Shown piece by piece: positions 23,101 to 34,057 of a DNA stretch of 64,000 bases; position 1 is the stretch's first letter; each line of letters opens with the position of its first letter. Position numbers and translations under genes: made by a program. Below the pieces are notes generated by a model. That model made no database searches. It was not told where the DNA came from and worked only from the letters and a program-made list of their open reading frames with translations. The stretch comes from Dipteronia dyeriana (lineage: Eukaryota; Streptophyta; Magnoliopsida; Sapindales; Sapindaceae): the NCBI GenBank assembly GCA_032871835.1, contig CM065299.1:30368074-30432073 (forward strand). Direction: 5' to 3'.

Positions 23101-23590
23101 GAGTGCCATTTCTTCATTTTCATCATCACTCTTCTCCTCAATAGCATTGAGAGTAATTCCCTTACTCTTGATCTTTGGCTTCAAGCACATCTCATAAGTT
23201 TGGAGAGACCCAAGCAATCATCGATGTTCATACTATCCACATCCTTGCTTTCCTCAATGGCCGTCACCTTTGATTTGAATCTCTTAGGAAGAGACCTTTG
23301 GATTTTCCAATTTAAACGCTCTTTTGAGATGGGTACTCCAAGTGCTTGACATTGGTTAGCTATGTTAAGAAGCCGGAATTGGAAGTCTTTAAAATTTTCT
23401 TCCTCACCCATACTTAAACCTTCAAATTATGATGCCAACATTTGAAGCCTCGATTTCTTCACCGCTATGGTTCCTTCATTTTTAACTTGGAGAGTATCCC
23501 AAGCTTCCTTTATGGATTCAAGATTTTGGATTTAGGAGAATTGATGCCCATTAACTGCTTCAAAGATGGCATTCACACACGATGGTGCCA
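20178..23590 (-). repeat. B3: inverted partial copy of element B
   Basis: The whole stretch is the reverse complement of about 15441-18853 of B2. It runs from the middle of gag through the non-coding block to just before the env-like ORF. The two arms are each about 3.4 kb with a spacer of about 1.3 kb. It ends on the right at GGCACCATC, where element A RT resumes. The CTTCATG ... CATGAAG block lies at 20881-20971 and a polypurine tract at about 20330-20339, both inverted. Confidence 0.88.
21780..23590 (-). pseudogene. gag: Sirevirus gag of B3 (5'-truncated, minus strand)
   Basis: Read on the minus strand, the sequence starts inside the capsid-like domain and continues through an intact knuckle CYNCQGFSHFASEC. 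The Asp/Ser-rich linker, coiled coil and second knuckle follow. The second knuckle, PICQYCNTMGHIKPRC, keeps both leading cysteines, unlike B1 and B2. Frameshifts near 23200 and 22490 and stops in the first 250 bp inactivate it. B3 therefore preserves what is probably the ancestral two-knuckle Gag. Confidence 0.87.
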
Positions 23591-23592
23591 AT

Positions 23593-24390
23593 ATAATGTC
23601 ATAATCTAAGTATGCTAGAAATCTTGTTAATAAATTTAGCCTTGAAAGTGGAAAAGAATTTGAAACACCTATAAGTACAACATTAAAACTTGACAAAGAT
23701 GAAAATGGAAAAAATGTTGATCAAAGTCTTTATAGGAGCATGATAGGTAGCCTTCTCTACCTAACGGCAAGTAGGCCGGATATTTGTTTTAGTGTAGGTT
23801 TGTGTGCTAGGTTTCAAGCCAATCCAAAAGAATCTCACTTGAAAACCGTTAAAAGAATCATTAGGTATATAAATGGAACACATAATCTTGGTTTATTCTA
23901 TTCCTTTTATACTAATGATATTCTTGTTGGCTATTGTGATGCTGATTGGGCGGGAAACATTGATGATCGTAAAAGCACATCAGGTAATTGCTTTTACTTG
24001 GGGAATAATTTGATTGCTTGGCTAAGCAAGAAACAAAATTCCGTCTCTCTTTCATCATCTGAAGCCGAGTACATTACGGCCGGAAGTGCTTGCACACAAC
24101 TTCTATGGATGAAACAAATTCTTAAGGATTATGAGATAAATCAAGGTAAAATGGCTCTCTATTGTGATAATATGAGTGCCATTAACATCTCTAAAAATCC
24201 GGTTCAACACTCAAGCATAAAGCATATAGACATTAGGCATCATTTCATTCGAGAACTTGTTGAACATTCAATAGTAACTCTTGAACATATGCCTACTAAG
24301 AATCAACTTGTGGGATTGTTCACAAAGCTCTTGGACAAAGAGAGATTAGTATCTCTTAGAAGATCCATTGGCATGATTTGTGTTGATTAA
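23593..24390 (+). pseudogene. pol: Copia RT C-terminus and RNase H (element A, resumed)
   Basis: The reading IMS*SKYARNLVNKF continues the RT interrupted at 5755, with a small deletion and a stop at the seam. The open stretch from Met 23740 gives GSLLYLTASRPDI, the RT-RNase H connection. RNase H follows with D67 (YCDADWAG), E108 (SSSEAEY) and D143 (YCDN), counted from that Met, and then [12 protein letters not shown]. It ends at a TAA at 24388, the usual Ty1-copia length. RNase H removes RNA from the RNA-DNA hybrid. This domain looks intact by itself. Confidence 0.93.
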
Positions 24391-24704
24391 TGCTTGTGTG
24401 TGGTTATTAGTGGCTTGATAAGCAAAACTATATTGTATATCTATTTCTTTTAGAGCTACTCATGTGAGAAGTAATGATCTTGATAAAATAGCTTTTATTG
24501 CTTTTAGATCATGCACTTAAGTCTTTGTAAATCTTGTTTTTAAAAAAGTGCACCAATGCTTCTCTTATATGTTTAAGTTTGAGTAGTTGAGTTTGAAATA
24601 TGTAGATTATGGATACATCTAAAAGTTTATTGCTTAGTACATGATAGATGACATATGGTTAGTATCCATTTTGTTTCGGCAACTACATAGAACTCAGCGA
24701 GCAC

Positions 24705-24795
24705 CTTCATGGAAAGGGCTACACACTTTGGTTGTGAAGCCGCCCAATGTAGGAAAGGGCTACACCATTGTGATGAGTGAAAGCCGTCATGAAGA
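24705..24795 (+). other. Conserved 3' block with closing stem CTTCATG/CATGAAG
   Basis: A perfect 7-bp inverted repeat encloses 77 bases that contain AAAGGGCTACAC twice. Equivalent blocks are at 10020-10110 (B1), 18049-18139 (B2), 20881-20971 (B3, minus strand) and 40232-40321 (C, one mismatch in the stem). A decayed copy is near 6813-6900 (minus strand). A folded cis-acting RNA is an inference; the surrounding region is also alignable. Confidence 0.45.
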
Positions 24796-25862
24796 ATTTA
24801 TGTTTATGTATGCAAAATCAAAGAAGTGTTGAAAAAGAATCAATAAAAGAAAAAATCTTTGATTCAAAGCCTAAAAAGAAATGGAGGTAGGCTTAAAATG
24901 GAGTATAGTTGAAAATTGTGATTGCTCGGTTTGAAAAACAGAAATAGAATGATGAGCCACATGCACAAACACGCTCATATGTTGAAATCTATTCTCTTTA
25001 AAGCAAAAAAATCCGGATGATAATTGGTTTGACCTTAATTGGAAAATCTTTAGATGGATAGGTGTTGAAATAGTTTGCATGTTGATATCACAATAACTCC
25101 TTTTATATATGCTTGAAGCATTTTTCACACACACACATTTTTGCTTAATGTCCTTGATTCATTAGCAATGAGGGATTATTTTTGAGAGAATAATGAAAAT
25201 CTATGATTCTCTTGTTTAATGTTGAAAAATAATGATTTACTATCTTTTATTGCTTGAAATGTGTGATTGTGTGAGTCCCTTGTGAACAAGTTACCTTGCT
25301 TATTAATATGTGGAGCATACGTTAAGGGGGAGCTTAGTTTGTTAAACATAGTTCTCTAAACAACTTGTTTGCTCACTATCTCATCATTTCATTGTGCATC
25401 CCTTATACCCTTGTAGACATTTTCAATTGGCATTTTTCTCTCTAGGTTGTGTATTATGTTTTTGTCTATTCCTTGTCAAAAAGGTGGAGAAAGTGTTTCC
25501 TCACCATGTTACTTGCTTTTGATATAAAGGGGAGACAATCCTTTAAGGGCGAGAAATTTTGGCTTAAGAGGGAGAAAGTAAGGGGGATAAATTTTTTGTG
25601 TTTGCATGAGATAAGAAGTGTTAAGGGATCTTTTGTTTGGTATTTGTATATTGTTTGTTTATCTCACCTATCTTCTTTGTAGAAGATTTCTTTTGGTTGT
25701 TCTTGTCCCACAGGTGTGTTGAATGTGTGAAGTTATTCTTGAAGACTCATGAAGACATTTTAGTCTGGGAATATCTCTTTGTAATGTAAGGATGTGAGAA
25801 TGCAATCAACATTGATTATGAGAGATCATTGTATGGTGAGGTAGAGGTTTTGTCCTGGAATA

Positions 25863-25877
25863 GCCAAAGGGGGAGAT
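25863..25877 (+). promoter_or_regulatory. Polypurine tract of element A
   Basis: GCCAAAGGGGGAGAT abuts the 3' LTR and is identical to the tract before LTR B and LTR C. Confidence 0.9.
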
Positions 25878-26640
25878 TGTTAGGTCCTAGATTTGTGTTG
25901 GCTTGATTCCATAACAAAACTTCATTTCTTTGTATTGCTTAGTTGCTTAAGTGGTTCGTGATGATAAGAGCTTCAAGGAAGAAAAGCAACTTCTCATGAT
26001 GAAAAGTTCGTCTTCAAGAGGATTGGTACTATTCTTGGTGCTAAGGTATCGAGCTCTTTCTTCCTCTTGCAAGGCATATACGCACAAACACACAATTCAT
26101 TCATATGTGCTGCTGCTTAGTTGTGCATCTTTAATTGCACACACACACACAATTCATACATTTGTGTCTCTGCATTGTAGCGCATCATTTGGTATAACAC
26201 TTTCTCACACACTTGAAGTTGAATGCTCATGCATTTGGTATGAAAGTAACATGTTTTGGAAAATGCATGATTGGAGACTATCTCTATGTAATTTGCATTC
26301 TAGTGTGAAATGTGTTTGTGTGTGTATATGTTTGTATAACATGGATCTTGAACTTGGATTTAGTCTTAAATCATTCATGATTAAGTTCCGGTCATTTTGG
26401 TTACTCATACTATTGATTTCAAGTTCAAAGTCAAAAGATACTACACTTTCAACTCATGTTGCATACATTGTCTTCGTCTTCGTATATCAAGTCAAATTAT
26501 TTTTTTTTTCTGGGATGATTATCTTATATGTCCATGTATGTGAGGGAGTCCCAGTTCGTAATCTTCAAATGGATTCAAATTCGGAGTTTGGAGGCCAAAG
26601 AAAGGTCGAAGAACGCGAGGAGAGCACAAGGGTTGATGTG

Positions 26641-26740
26641 TGATGGCTTAAGCCATCAACATGCACCAACCCGAGATGGTGCGTGGCCATCTCGGCCCCA
26701 AGTGTGTTCTGCCCCGAGATACCCACTCACCATCTCGGGG
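26641..26740. promoter_or_regulatory. U3 palindrome cluster, A 3' LTR
   Basis: Perfect 18-mer TGATGGCTTAAGCCATCA (26641-26658). Then come CCGAGATGG/CCATCTCGG arms (26671-26695) and CCCCGAGAT/ATCTCGGGG arms (26712-26740). The cluster ends about 45 bp upstream of TATAAAA. Confidence 0.65.
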
Positions 26741-28052
26741 AGACACTAAGGAAGGGGGGAAAAAGTTCATTTGGTCTTTTCACTCTATAAAACCTCTCAT
26801 TCCCTCTCATTTCAAAAGATGTAGAGAAAATTGAAATTGAAGAACAATTGCAGAATTTTTCTCTCAACATTTTAATTTTTGTTTTTGAGATAACTTTTTC
26901 ATTTCTACTCCGAATCACTTGATTCAAAACCAATTTCGAGTGTGTTGAAGAGTTCTACAAACCTTAAGCATTTCCAGAACCAAAGGATGTCTACATTTTT
27001 CATTGTGATCTGATTTTCAGTTCGTGATTGCATCATTGTTGGTAAAATCAACTTCTTCTTAGTTTTCTTCTTAGATCTTCTTATTGATTGATGTTATTTG
27101 ATTAAGAAGCATGACTAGGATGATTTTGATATCATTTTATGGTTTGTTGATTTGATTTTCAAGTTTAGCTAGATTTTTGATATATTGAATGATTTGTGCT
27201 AAACTTGACAAACATGAAATTGTATCTAGAAATTTTTTGTTCTTATGCTTGATTGACTATTTCTAGATTTAATTTCATTTTCTAAGAACTAGATCTACAT
27301 CAATTGATATATTTATTTCATTGATTTGGTTCTTAGTTGATAACATGCTTAAGTTGTCTAGATGCATTTGTGATTGATCTTTGAAAGCATAATCTAGTCA
27401 TCTAGTTGCCTGTCCATAGCATTTGTTGATCATCATTTTCTATGTTGAGTGCTTGTTTGCGATTTGCATTCAAGATCACTTAGATGCTTTGTGAAGAGGT
27501 AAAAAGTCTCATATCTTAGTGTGATTCTTTGATTTGATCATTTGTAAGTCTTAGCTAGAGTCGGGAGGACTTGGATAGCTAAGCAAGTGGAAGTCTCGAC
27601 AAGAGGTGTGAAACCTCAGATTCTTGAGCAAGGAAGTCTTGGCAAGAGGTGTGAAGCCTCGAATTGTCAAGCAAGGAAGTCTTGGCTAGAGGTGTGAAGC
27701 CTTGGATAGTCAAGCAAGAAGTCTTGCCTAGGGTAGGGAGGATCCGGATAGCTGAGCAAGAAATCTTTCTAGAGACAGGGGGTCTTGGATAGGAAGTCGG
27801 CTTAGTAGATCACTAGGTTCAAGATAGAGTGAGAGTGAAAGCTTATAGAGCATGTGTGATTGCTTGAGTGTGTAACTCTATTTGAAATAGTGGATTTGCT
27901 TTTTCCGGTGGTTGTGGAATCTACCCGTGGATGTTTCCTCTTTATAGGTTTTACCACGTAAATATCGTGTGTCTTTGTTTGCAATTTTCATTAAGCATTT
28001 CTAATTGCATTGTTTTAAAAAGAAGATAAAAATTGGAGCATATACCTATTAA

Positions 28053-28075
28053 CCCCCCCCCCCCCCCCCCCCCCC
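28053..28075 (+). repeat. Run of 23 C near the LTR end
   Basis: An expansion of the CCCCCC found at the same place in the 5' LTR. Slippage and sequencing or assembly artefact are both possible. Confidence 0.9.
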
Positions 28076-28111
28076 TAGGTATATTTCACTACAAAGATAA
28101 AGGGAATTTAA

Positions 28112-28116
28112 GATGG
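28112..28116. repeat. Right target-site duplication of element A (GATGG)
   Basis: GATGG directly after the A 3' LTR repeats bases 1-5. The bases beyond it read straight into gypsy Gag of element E (WFERLPTASIGSF). Confidence 0.85.
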
Positions 28117-28860
28117 TTCGAAAGATTGCCCACGGCAAGCATTGGGAGTTTCAGTGAGTTGAGCAGAAGTTTCTCAAGATAATTTCTGGGCAATGTGCAT
28201 AGGAAAAAATCAGTGGCTTATCTTTCTCAACTGAAACAAGGGAAAGATGAGTCTTTTAAAAAAAATACCTGGGGTGATTCGGCCAGGCGGTCTCAGAAAT
28301 CGACAGTGTAAATGATGAAGCAATATTTGTTGCATTCATAAACAACCTGTAGAATGGACGACTGTCTTTTGACCTAAGAAGGGCTCATCTAACCAGATAT
28401 ACAGATATGATGGATATGGTAGGAGGATATGCATTAGCCGAGGAAGAGGAGTTAGCAACATGGGGTTGCTACATGCATGGAGGGAAGCCTGAGCAGAAAG
28501 ATGTCGAGTCGATGGTACAGAGCCACAAAGGAAAAAAAAAGGATACAGTAAAGAAAGAAGCAAGGATGAGGGAAATGGACGTAATTCTGACCATACCACA
28601 GAGAAGTTCCTAGGAAAATACACAAACTACACCCCTCTCCGAAAAAATCAGGAAGAAATCCTGCCAATATTAGAAGAAAAGAATATGGTAAAGGAGCCAC
28701 GATGATAAGCACAATTTTCTTGGTGAGACACAACAAAATACTGTAGATTCCATAAGGAAACTGGTCATGAGACCTCCAAATGTTACCAGCTTAGAGAATA
28801 TATAGAGGGGAAGGACACCTCCAAGATATAATCCTAAAGAAAAATGAGAAGTCAGAAATA
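28112..28860 (+). pseudogene. gag: Ty3-gypsy gag fragment, Tat lineage (element E)
   Basis: WFERLPTASIGSFSELSRSF is the usual plant gypsy Gag core (WF..LP..SI.SF..L...F), here starting at the A insertion site; the N-terminal part lies left of the window. A helical region follows (LRRAHLTRYTDMM ... GGYALAEEEEL), then a knuckle-like CRFHKETGHETSKC (28742-28783). Several frameshifts and stops are present. Gag would assemble particles and bind RNA. The CxxH...H...C form of the knuckle is usual for Tat and Athila elements. Confidence 0.85.
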
Positions 28861-29565
28861 AAGAAAGAGATCAAGGCTGATCATAGTTCGGGTCGGAACA
28901 AAAGGGTCAGTCCCAAGGCGAATAAAGTAATACAAACCATCTTCAGAGGACCATCGACTAGGAGAAGTAACCGGGAGCTGACTTAGAAAATTCTAGAAGT
29001 GGTGGAGGCAAGGTAGAATTTTGATGTCAACTATGTCGAACCAGACCTGAAGAGAATAAAGGAAGGATGAGACTCGATAGTATTCTCAGAGGCCGTTTCA
29101 TATTGGGTTGATGTTCGATCAAATGACGCCCTCGCCATAAATGCACGGATTGGCCACAGGGAAGTCAGGAGGATTTTCGTGGACAATGACAGTTCGGCCT
29201 ATATTCTTAATGTGGCTGTCTATGATCAACTTAGGTTGGACCGAAAGGATTTGTAACCTTTCCATACCTCACTGAGAGGATTCAGGGGAGTCGAGGTCAG
29301 GTCTCTCAGGACAGTGAAGCTATCCCTGAAAATCAGATTAGCACCTTGTTAGAGAACAGTGTTACTCGACTTTATAGTGGTAGACCTAGACAACTGGCCT
29401 TATAATACGCTGTTAGGTAGACCATTCTTGAATAAAACTAAGGCAGTAACAACTACTTACGCTATAATGATCAAATTTCCAACTGAGCGGGAGGTAGGAG
29501 TAGTTAAGGGGTCCCAAGAGATGGCCAGAAGAGCTAATCTCTCGGTTTACAAAGACAAAAAATAG
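28861..29565 (+). pseudogene. pol: Gypsy protease region (element E)
   Basis: RIFVDNDSSAYIL (about 29170-29208) is the aspartic protease active site; the usual form is VDxGSSADIL, so the Gly after the catalytic Asp-x is Asp here. The second protease signature, YNTLLGRPFLN, lies at 29401-29433. Stops between the two motifs break the frame. The first 240 bp are basic, low-conservation linker between Gag and protease. Confidence 0.85.
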
Positions 29566-31016
29566 TGAACAAGTGTGCACCATAACACGATCAGATCATA
29601 TCAAGAAAGAATCATTGTTGTTTGAGCTCGATCCAAGGGAAGAGCCGAAGATGTCTAATTGTGAACCAATAGAGGAAATAGTCTTAAGGGTAGATGAACC
29701 TGATAAGAAGATCAAAATCGGGGCCAATTTAGAAGAAAAGGTTAAGCAAGACCTTATTAATCTACTTAGAGAATACATAGATGTATTTTCCTAGAGCCAT
29801 AAAGATATGGTAGGAATAGATGCCCGAGTTATATCATATCACTTGGCAGTAGATCCAAACGCAAGACCAATAATACAAAAGAGAAAATTATTAAATCTTG
29901 AAAGAAGTCGGGCGATTAAGCAAGAAGTGGAGAAGTTACTCGCTGTAGGATCAATCAGAGAAATCAGCTACCCTCTATGGGTAGCAAATGTGGTCCTAAT
30001 CCAGAAAAAAATGGCCAGTGGAGAATGTGCGTGAACTTCACAGACCTGAACAAGGCTTGCCCAAAGGACAGTTTTCCACTCCCAAGAATAGACCCATTGG
30101 TCGATGCTACATCAGGCCATGAGTTACTTAGTTTCATGGACGCTTACTCGGGATATAATCAAATCTGGATGAATAAGACTGATGAAGAAAAAACAGCATT
30201 TACAACCGATTAAGGCTTATACTGTTACACAGTAATGCCTTTTGGGTTGAAAAAAGCTAGAGCAACATATCAGAGATTGGTCAATAGGATCTTTGCTCGC
30301 CAAATAGGTAGAATCATGGAAGTTTACATAGACAACATGTTAACCAAAAGCATCTCGGCAAATGAACATGCTTCAGACCTGCTGGAAACATTCGATGTCT
30401 TGAGGAGATATTAGATGAAGTTGAACCTGAACAAATTCCTATTTGGAGTTCCATCAGGAAGGTTCCTGGGTTTCCAAGTTCACCAGAGGGGAATCGAAGT
30501 GAACCCTGAGAAGATCCAAGCCGTTCAAAAAATGACTTTGGCAAGGACACTAAAAGAAGTGCAATGCTTGACAGGATGCTTAGCTTCCTTAATCAGATTT
30601 TTTTCAGAGGCCACAGATAGATGTGCTCTCTTTTTTAAATTGATCAACAAATGGAAAGGGCTTGAATGAAAAAAAGAATGCGAGCTGGCATTCTTGAAAA
30701 TCAAAGAGTCTTAGGGCAGACTCCCATCCTTTCAAAACCTAAAATGGGAGAAATACTCCACTTGTACTTATCAATTACGGAATTAGCAGCAAGCTCGGTT
30801 CTAGCCAGAACAAAAGATGGGGTACAAAAGCCAGTATACTATACCAGCAAGGCTCTTCTTCCAACTGAAACCAGGTATTCACAGGTAGAAAAAATGGCCC
30901 TAGCATTGGTTTCAATAGCAAGGAAGCTGATGCCGTACTTTCAGGCTCACACAATTCAGGTTCTCACTGATTGCCCAGTTAAACAAATCTTACAAAAGCG
31001 AGAAATTTTGGGGTGA
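29566..31016 (+). pseudogene. pol: Gypsy reverse transcriptase and RNase H (element E)
   Basis: VFS-SHKDMVGID (29787-29825, stop in place of Trp) begins the RT. Then follow WRMCVNFTDLNKACPKDSFPLP, the FMDAYSGYNQI motif and PFGLKKARATYQR. The active-site motif reads VYIDNM (30322-30339) where YVDDM is expected, losing one catalytic Asp. RNase H follows (PVYYTSKAL, TRYSQVEKMALAL, LTDCPVKQIL). A frameshift near 29990, an in-frame stop at 30211 and others confirm decay. The sequence pattern is that of Tat-lineage gypsy elements. Confidence 0.9.
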
Positions 31017-31640
31017 TTAACTAAATGGGCAATCGAGCTGAGTGAATTCGATATTTAGTACGTCCCTAGGACATCTCTCAAAGGCCAACCAATGGCAGAT
31101 TTCATAACAGAATTAACAGAACCAAACCTGGAAGCAAAAAGGATGTTGAACAAGAGTTTATCGTGGAGGTTATATGTTGATGGTTCCTTGAATACTCATG
31201 GCAGCGGGGTAGAGATTATAGTATGCACCCCAAAAGGAGATGCTGTTGAATGTGCCATGAGATTCGACTTCAAAGCAATAAATAATCAAGACGAGTACGA
31301 GGTGTTCCTTGCTGAACTTAGAGTATGCATAGCCCTCAGAGCAGATGATGTCAAGATATTCAGTGACTCGTAGGTAATTGTCAACCAAGTCTTGGACGAA
31401 TACCAAACTAGAGATGAAGGTATGATAGCTTAACGAGGCATATCAAAAAACTCTTTCAAAAATTCAAAGAATATAGGATTGTCCGAATTCCTAGGGAAGA
31501 AAATAAAAAGGCATATGCTTTGTCCAAACTAGCATTAGCAACAACCACAATCAGGCTAAAAACTATTCCGGTCGCACATCTTCTCAGACCGAGTATAGTT
31601 GAGCTGCAAAACTTTGAAATCTCAAAAATTCGATCACCGT
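31017..31640 (+). pseudogene. Second (archaeal-type) RNase H of gypsy element E
   Basis: WRLYVDGSLNTHGSGVEII has the first Asp. DEYEVFLAELRVCIAL has the Glu, and DDVKIFSDS has the next Asp, followed by a stop. A second RNase H between the first one and integrase is a marker of the Tat lineage (Ogre, Retand and relatives). The linker before it (SLKGQPMADFI) is also typical. Confidence 0.85.
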
Positions 31641-31666
31641 CAGACGGATGGATGACTCAGCTAAAA

Positions 31667-31868
31667 AGGTACCTGGAAGAAGGCGTGCTTTTAGAAGATC
31701 AACTAAAAGACAAACTCATCAGATACCGGTCAACATGATACACATTGATTGGAGGAAATTGTACAGAAGGTACCTAGAAGAAGGCGTGCTTTCGGAAGAG
31801 CCCCTAGAAGACAAATGCATCAGATACTAGTCAACATGATACACATTGATTGGAGGAGAATTGTACAG
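31667..31868 (+). repeat. 101-bp tandem duplication inside element E pol
   Basis: AGGTACCTGGAAGAAGGCGT at 31667 recurs with few changes at 31768, and the downstream block ATGATACACATTGATTGGAGG repeats with it. As 101 is not a multiple of three, it shifts the reading frame between the second RNase H and integrase. Confidence 0.8.
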
Positions 31869-32250
31869 AAGAGGGTTTTCTCGAACACTCCAAAGATGTG
31901 TATCAGAGGAAGATGCATGTCGGATACTATAGGAAATCCATGGCAGAGTATGCGAAAACCATACCGGGGGCAAAATTTTAGTACACAAGGTACTCAGGCA
32001 AGGTTATTATTAGCCTTCTTTGTTCTCGGATGCACAATGATGTTTAAAAAGTTGCAATGCACGCCAAAGGATAGCCAACGATATCCGATAGCCCCCAGAA
32101 CAACTTAGAAGCCTCACATACCCATGGTCATTTGCCATGTGGGGCTGGGACTTAATTGGCCCAATGCCGGCAGGGACAGGTGGTGGAGAAAAGCATGTTA
32201 TATTAGCCGTTGATTATTTCACAAAGTGGGTAGAAGCTGAAGCATTGGTA
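31869..32250 (+). pseudogene. pol: Gypsy integrase N-terminal part (element E), truncated
   Basis: The finger region is degraded (ILLEIHGRVCENHTGG). The core start is clear: WGWDLIGPMPAGTGG and VDYFTKWVEAEAL contain the first catalytic Asp. The sequence stops abruptly at 32250 and passes into an A-type LTR fragment. The second Asp and Glu and the whole C-terminus are missing. Confidence 0.87.
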
Positions 32251-34057
32251 CACATGTGTTTGTTTGTTTATATGTTTGTATAACATGGATTTTGAACTTG
32301 ATTTTATCTCTAGATTGTTCATGATTGAGTTCCGGTCATTTTGGTTACTCATACTATTGATTTTGAGTTCTAAGTCAAAAGATACTACACTTTCAACTCA
32401 TGCTGCCTACATTGTCTTCATCTTCATATATCGAGTCGAATTCTTATGTTTTGGGTTGATTATCTTATATGTCCATGTTTGTGAGGGAGTTTTGGTTTGT
32501 AATCTTTTGATAGATTCAAATTCAGAGTTCGGAGGCCAAAGAACGGTAGAAGAACGAGAGAGGAGCGCAACGGAAGAGGTGCGATGGCACAAGCCATCAC
32601 TTGGCACCTTCCCGAGATGGCGCGAGGCCATCTCGGCCCCAAAGCCTTGCTGCCCCGAGATGCCCATGTGCCATCTCGGGAAGGCACTAAGGCATGAGGG
32701 AAAAATGTTCTTTTGGTTTGTTTCTCTTTAAAACCTCTCCTTCCCTCTCATTCATTACAAGTTGAGAAAAACGAATTTGAAGAACAAATGCAGAATTTTT
32801 CTCTCAACATTTTGATTTTTGTTTTTGTGATAACTTCTTCATTTCAACTCCGAATCACTTAATTCAAAAACCTATTTCGAGTGCCTTGAAGATTTCTACA
32901 AACTCCAAGCATTTCCAGAACAAAAATATGTCTAGATGTTTTGTTGTGATTAGATCTTCAGTTCGTGATTTTCATCCTTGTTGGTAAAATCATCTTCTTC
33001 TTAGTTTTCTTCTTAGATCTTCTTATTAATTGATGCCTTTTGATTAAGAAGCAGGACTAAGATGATTTTGATATCATTTTGTGGTTTGTTGATTTGATTT
33101 TCAAGTTTAGCTAGATTTGTGCTAAACTTGATCAACATGAAATTGTTTCTAGAAATCTTTTGTTCTTATGATTGATTGACTATTTCTAGATTTAATTTCA
33201 TTTTCTAAGAACTGGGTCTACATCAATTGGTATATTCGTTTTATTGATTTTGTTCTTAGTTTATAACATGCTTAGGTTGCCTAGGTACATTTGTGATTGT
33301 TCTTTGAAAGCATAATCTAGCTATCTAGTTGCATGTCCATAGAATTTGTTGATCATCATTTTCTATGTTGAGTGCTTGTTTGCATTTTACATTCATGATC
33401 ACTTAGAAGCCTTGTGAAGAGGAAGGGAGTCTCATATCTTATAGTGATTCTTTGATCTGAGCAATTGGAAGTCTTACTTAGAGTCGGGAGGACTTGGATA
33501 GCTAAGCAAGTGGAAGTCTAGACAAGAGGTGTGAGACCTCGGATTGTTGAGCAAGGAAGTCTTAACTAGAGTCGGGAGGACTCAGATAGTTGAGCAAGAA
33601 GTCTTGCCTAGGGTCGGGAGGATCTGGAAAGGTGAGAAAGGAATCTTCCTAGAGACAGGAGGTCTTGGATAGGAAGTTGGCTTAGTAGATCACTAGGTTC
33701 AAGGGTAGAGTAAGAGTGATAGCTTGGAGAGCATATGTTGATTGCTTGAGTGTGTAACTCTTATTTGAAATATTGGATTTGCTTTTGCCGGTGGTTGTGG
33801 TATCAACCCATGGATGTTTCCTTTTAGGAGGTTTTACCACGTAAATATCTTGTGTTGATTTTTAGCATCTTTAATTTCTTCACTTAGTTGATTTGTGTTA
33901 CTTGAACATTTGCTTTGTCATATATGATTTTGGATATTATACTAAGTGTTGTATAAGATTGCTTGTGTTTTTTAAGAAGATTAAAATTTGAGCATATACC
34001 TATTCACCCCCCTTCCCCTCTAGGTATATTTTACACTATAATTGGTTAAGGGAATTT
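32251..34057 (+). repeat. 5'-truncated A-type LTR fragment
   Basis: From GTGTTTGTTTGTTTATATG it aligns with the A LTR from about 430 of that LTR to its end (GGGAATTTACA). It includes the palindrome cluster (32583-32680), a TTTAAAA TATA-like site (32726), the minisatellite (33470-33670) and the U5 block (33801-33855). It is clearly more diverged from both A LTRs than they are from each other. It replaces the missing end of E integrase. No gene lies in it. Confidence 0.85.

Larger units (their letters stand above)
24391..25877 (+). other. Element A 3' non-coding region
   Basis: There is no convincing ORF in these 1.5 kb. The sequence aligns with the same region of B and C. It contains the CTTCATG ... 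CATGAAG block and a series of polypurine stretches at 25323-25332, 25478-25490, 25543-25590 and 25863-25877. The env-like ORF found in B and C is absent. Confidence 0.8.
25878..28111 (+). repeat. 3' LTR of element A
   Basis: Starts TGTTAGG after the polypurine tract and ends TTTAA at the GATGG duplication; the 5' copy ends TTTCA. It has a better TATA box than the 5' copy (TATAAAA near 26787). It carries the palindrome cluster (26641-26740) and minisatellite (27540-27790). A run of 23 C at 28053-28075 stands where the 5' copy has six. No gene lies in this stretch. Confidence 0.93.

Noticed and set aside
25449..25700. Open frame of about 77 residues in the 3' region of A, with a similar one on the minus strand near 6045-6245
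   Set aside because: The match reflects the inverted copy of the same non-coding region; the frame consists of translated polypurine tracts.
28407..28736. Minus-strand frames over gypsy E gag
   Set aside because: They are shadows of the plus-strand Gag, whose knuckle and helical motifs are recognisable.
32251..34057. A further full element starting here
   Set aside because: Only the 3' four fifths of an A-type LTR is present; no primer site or gag follows, only the antisense ORF of gypsy E.
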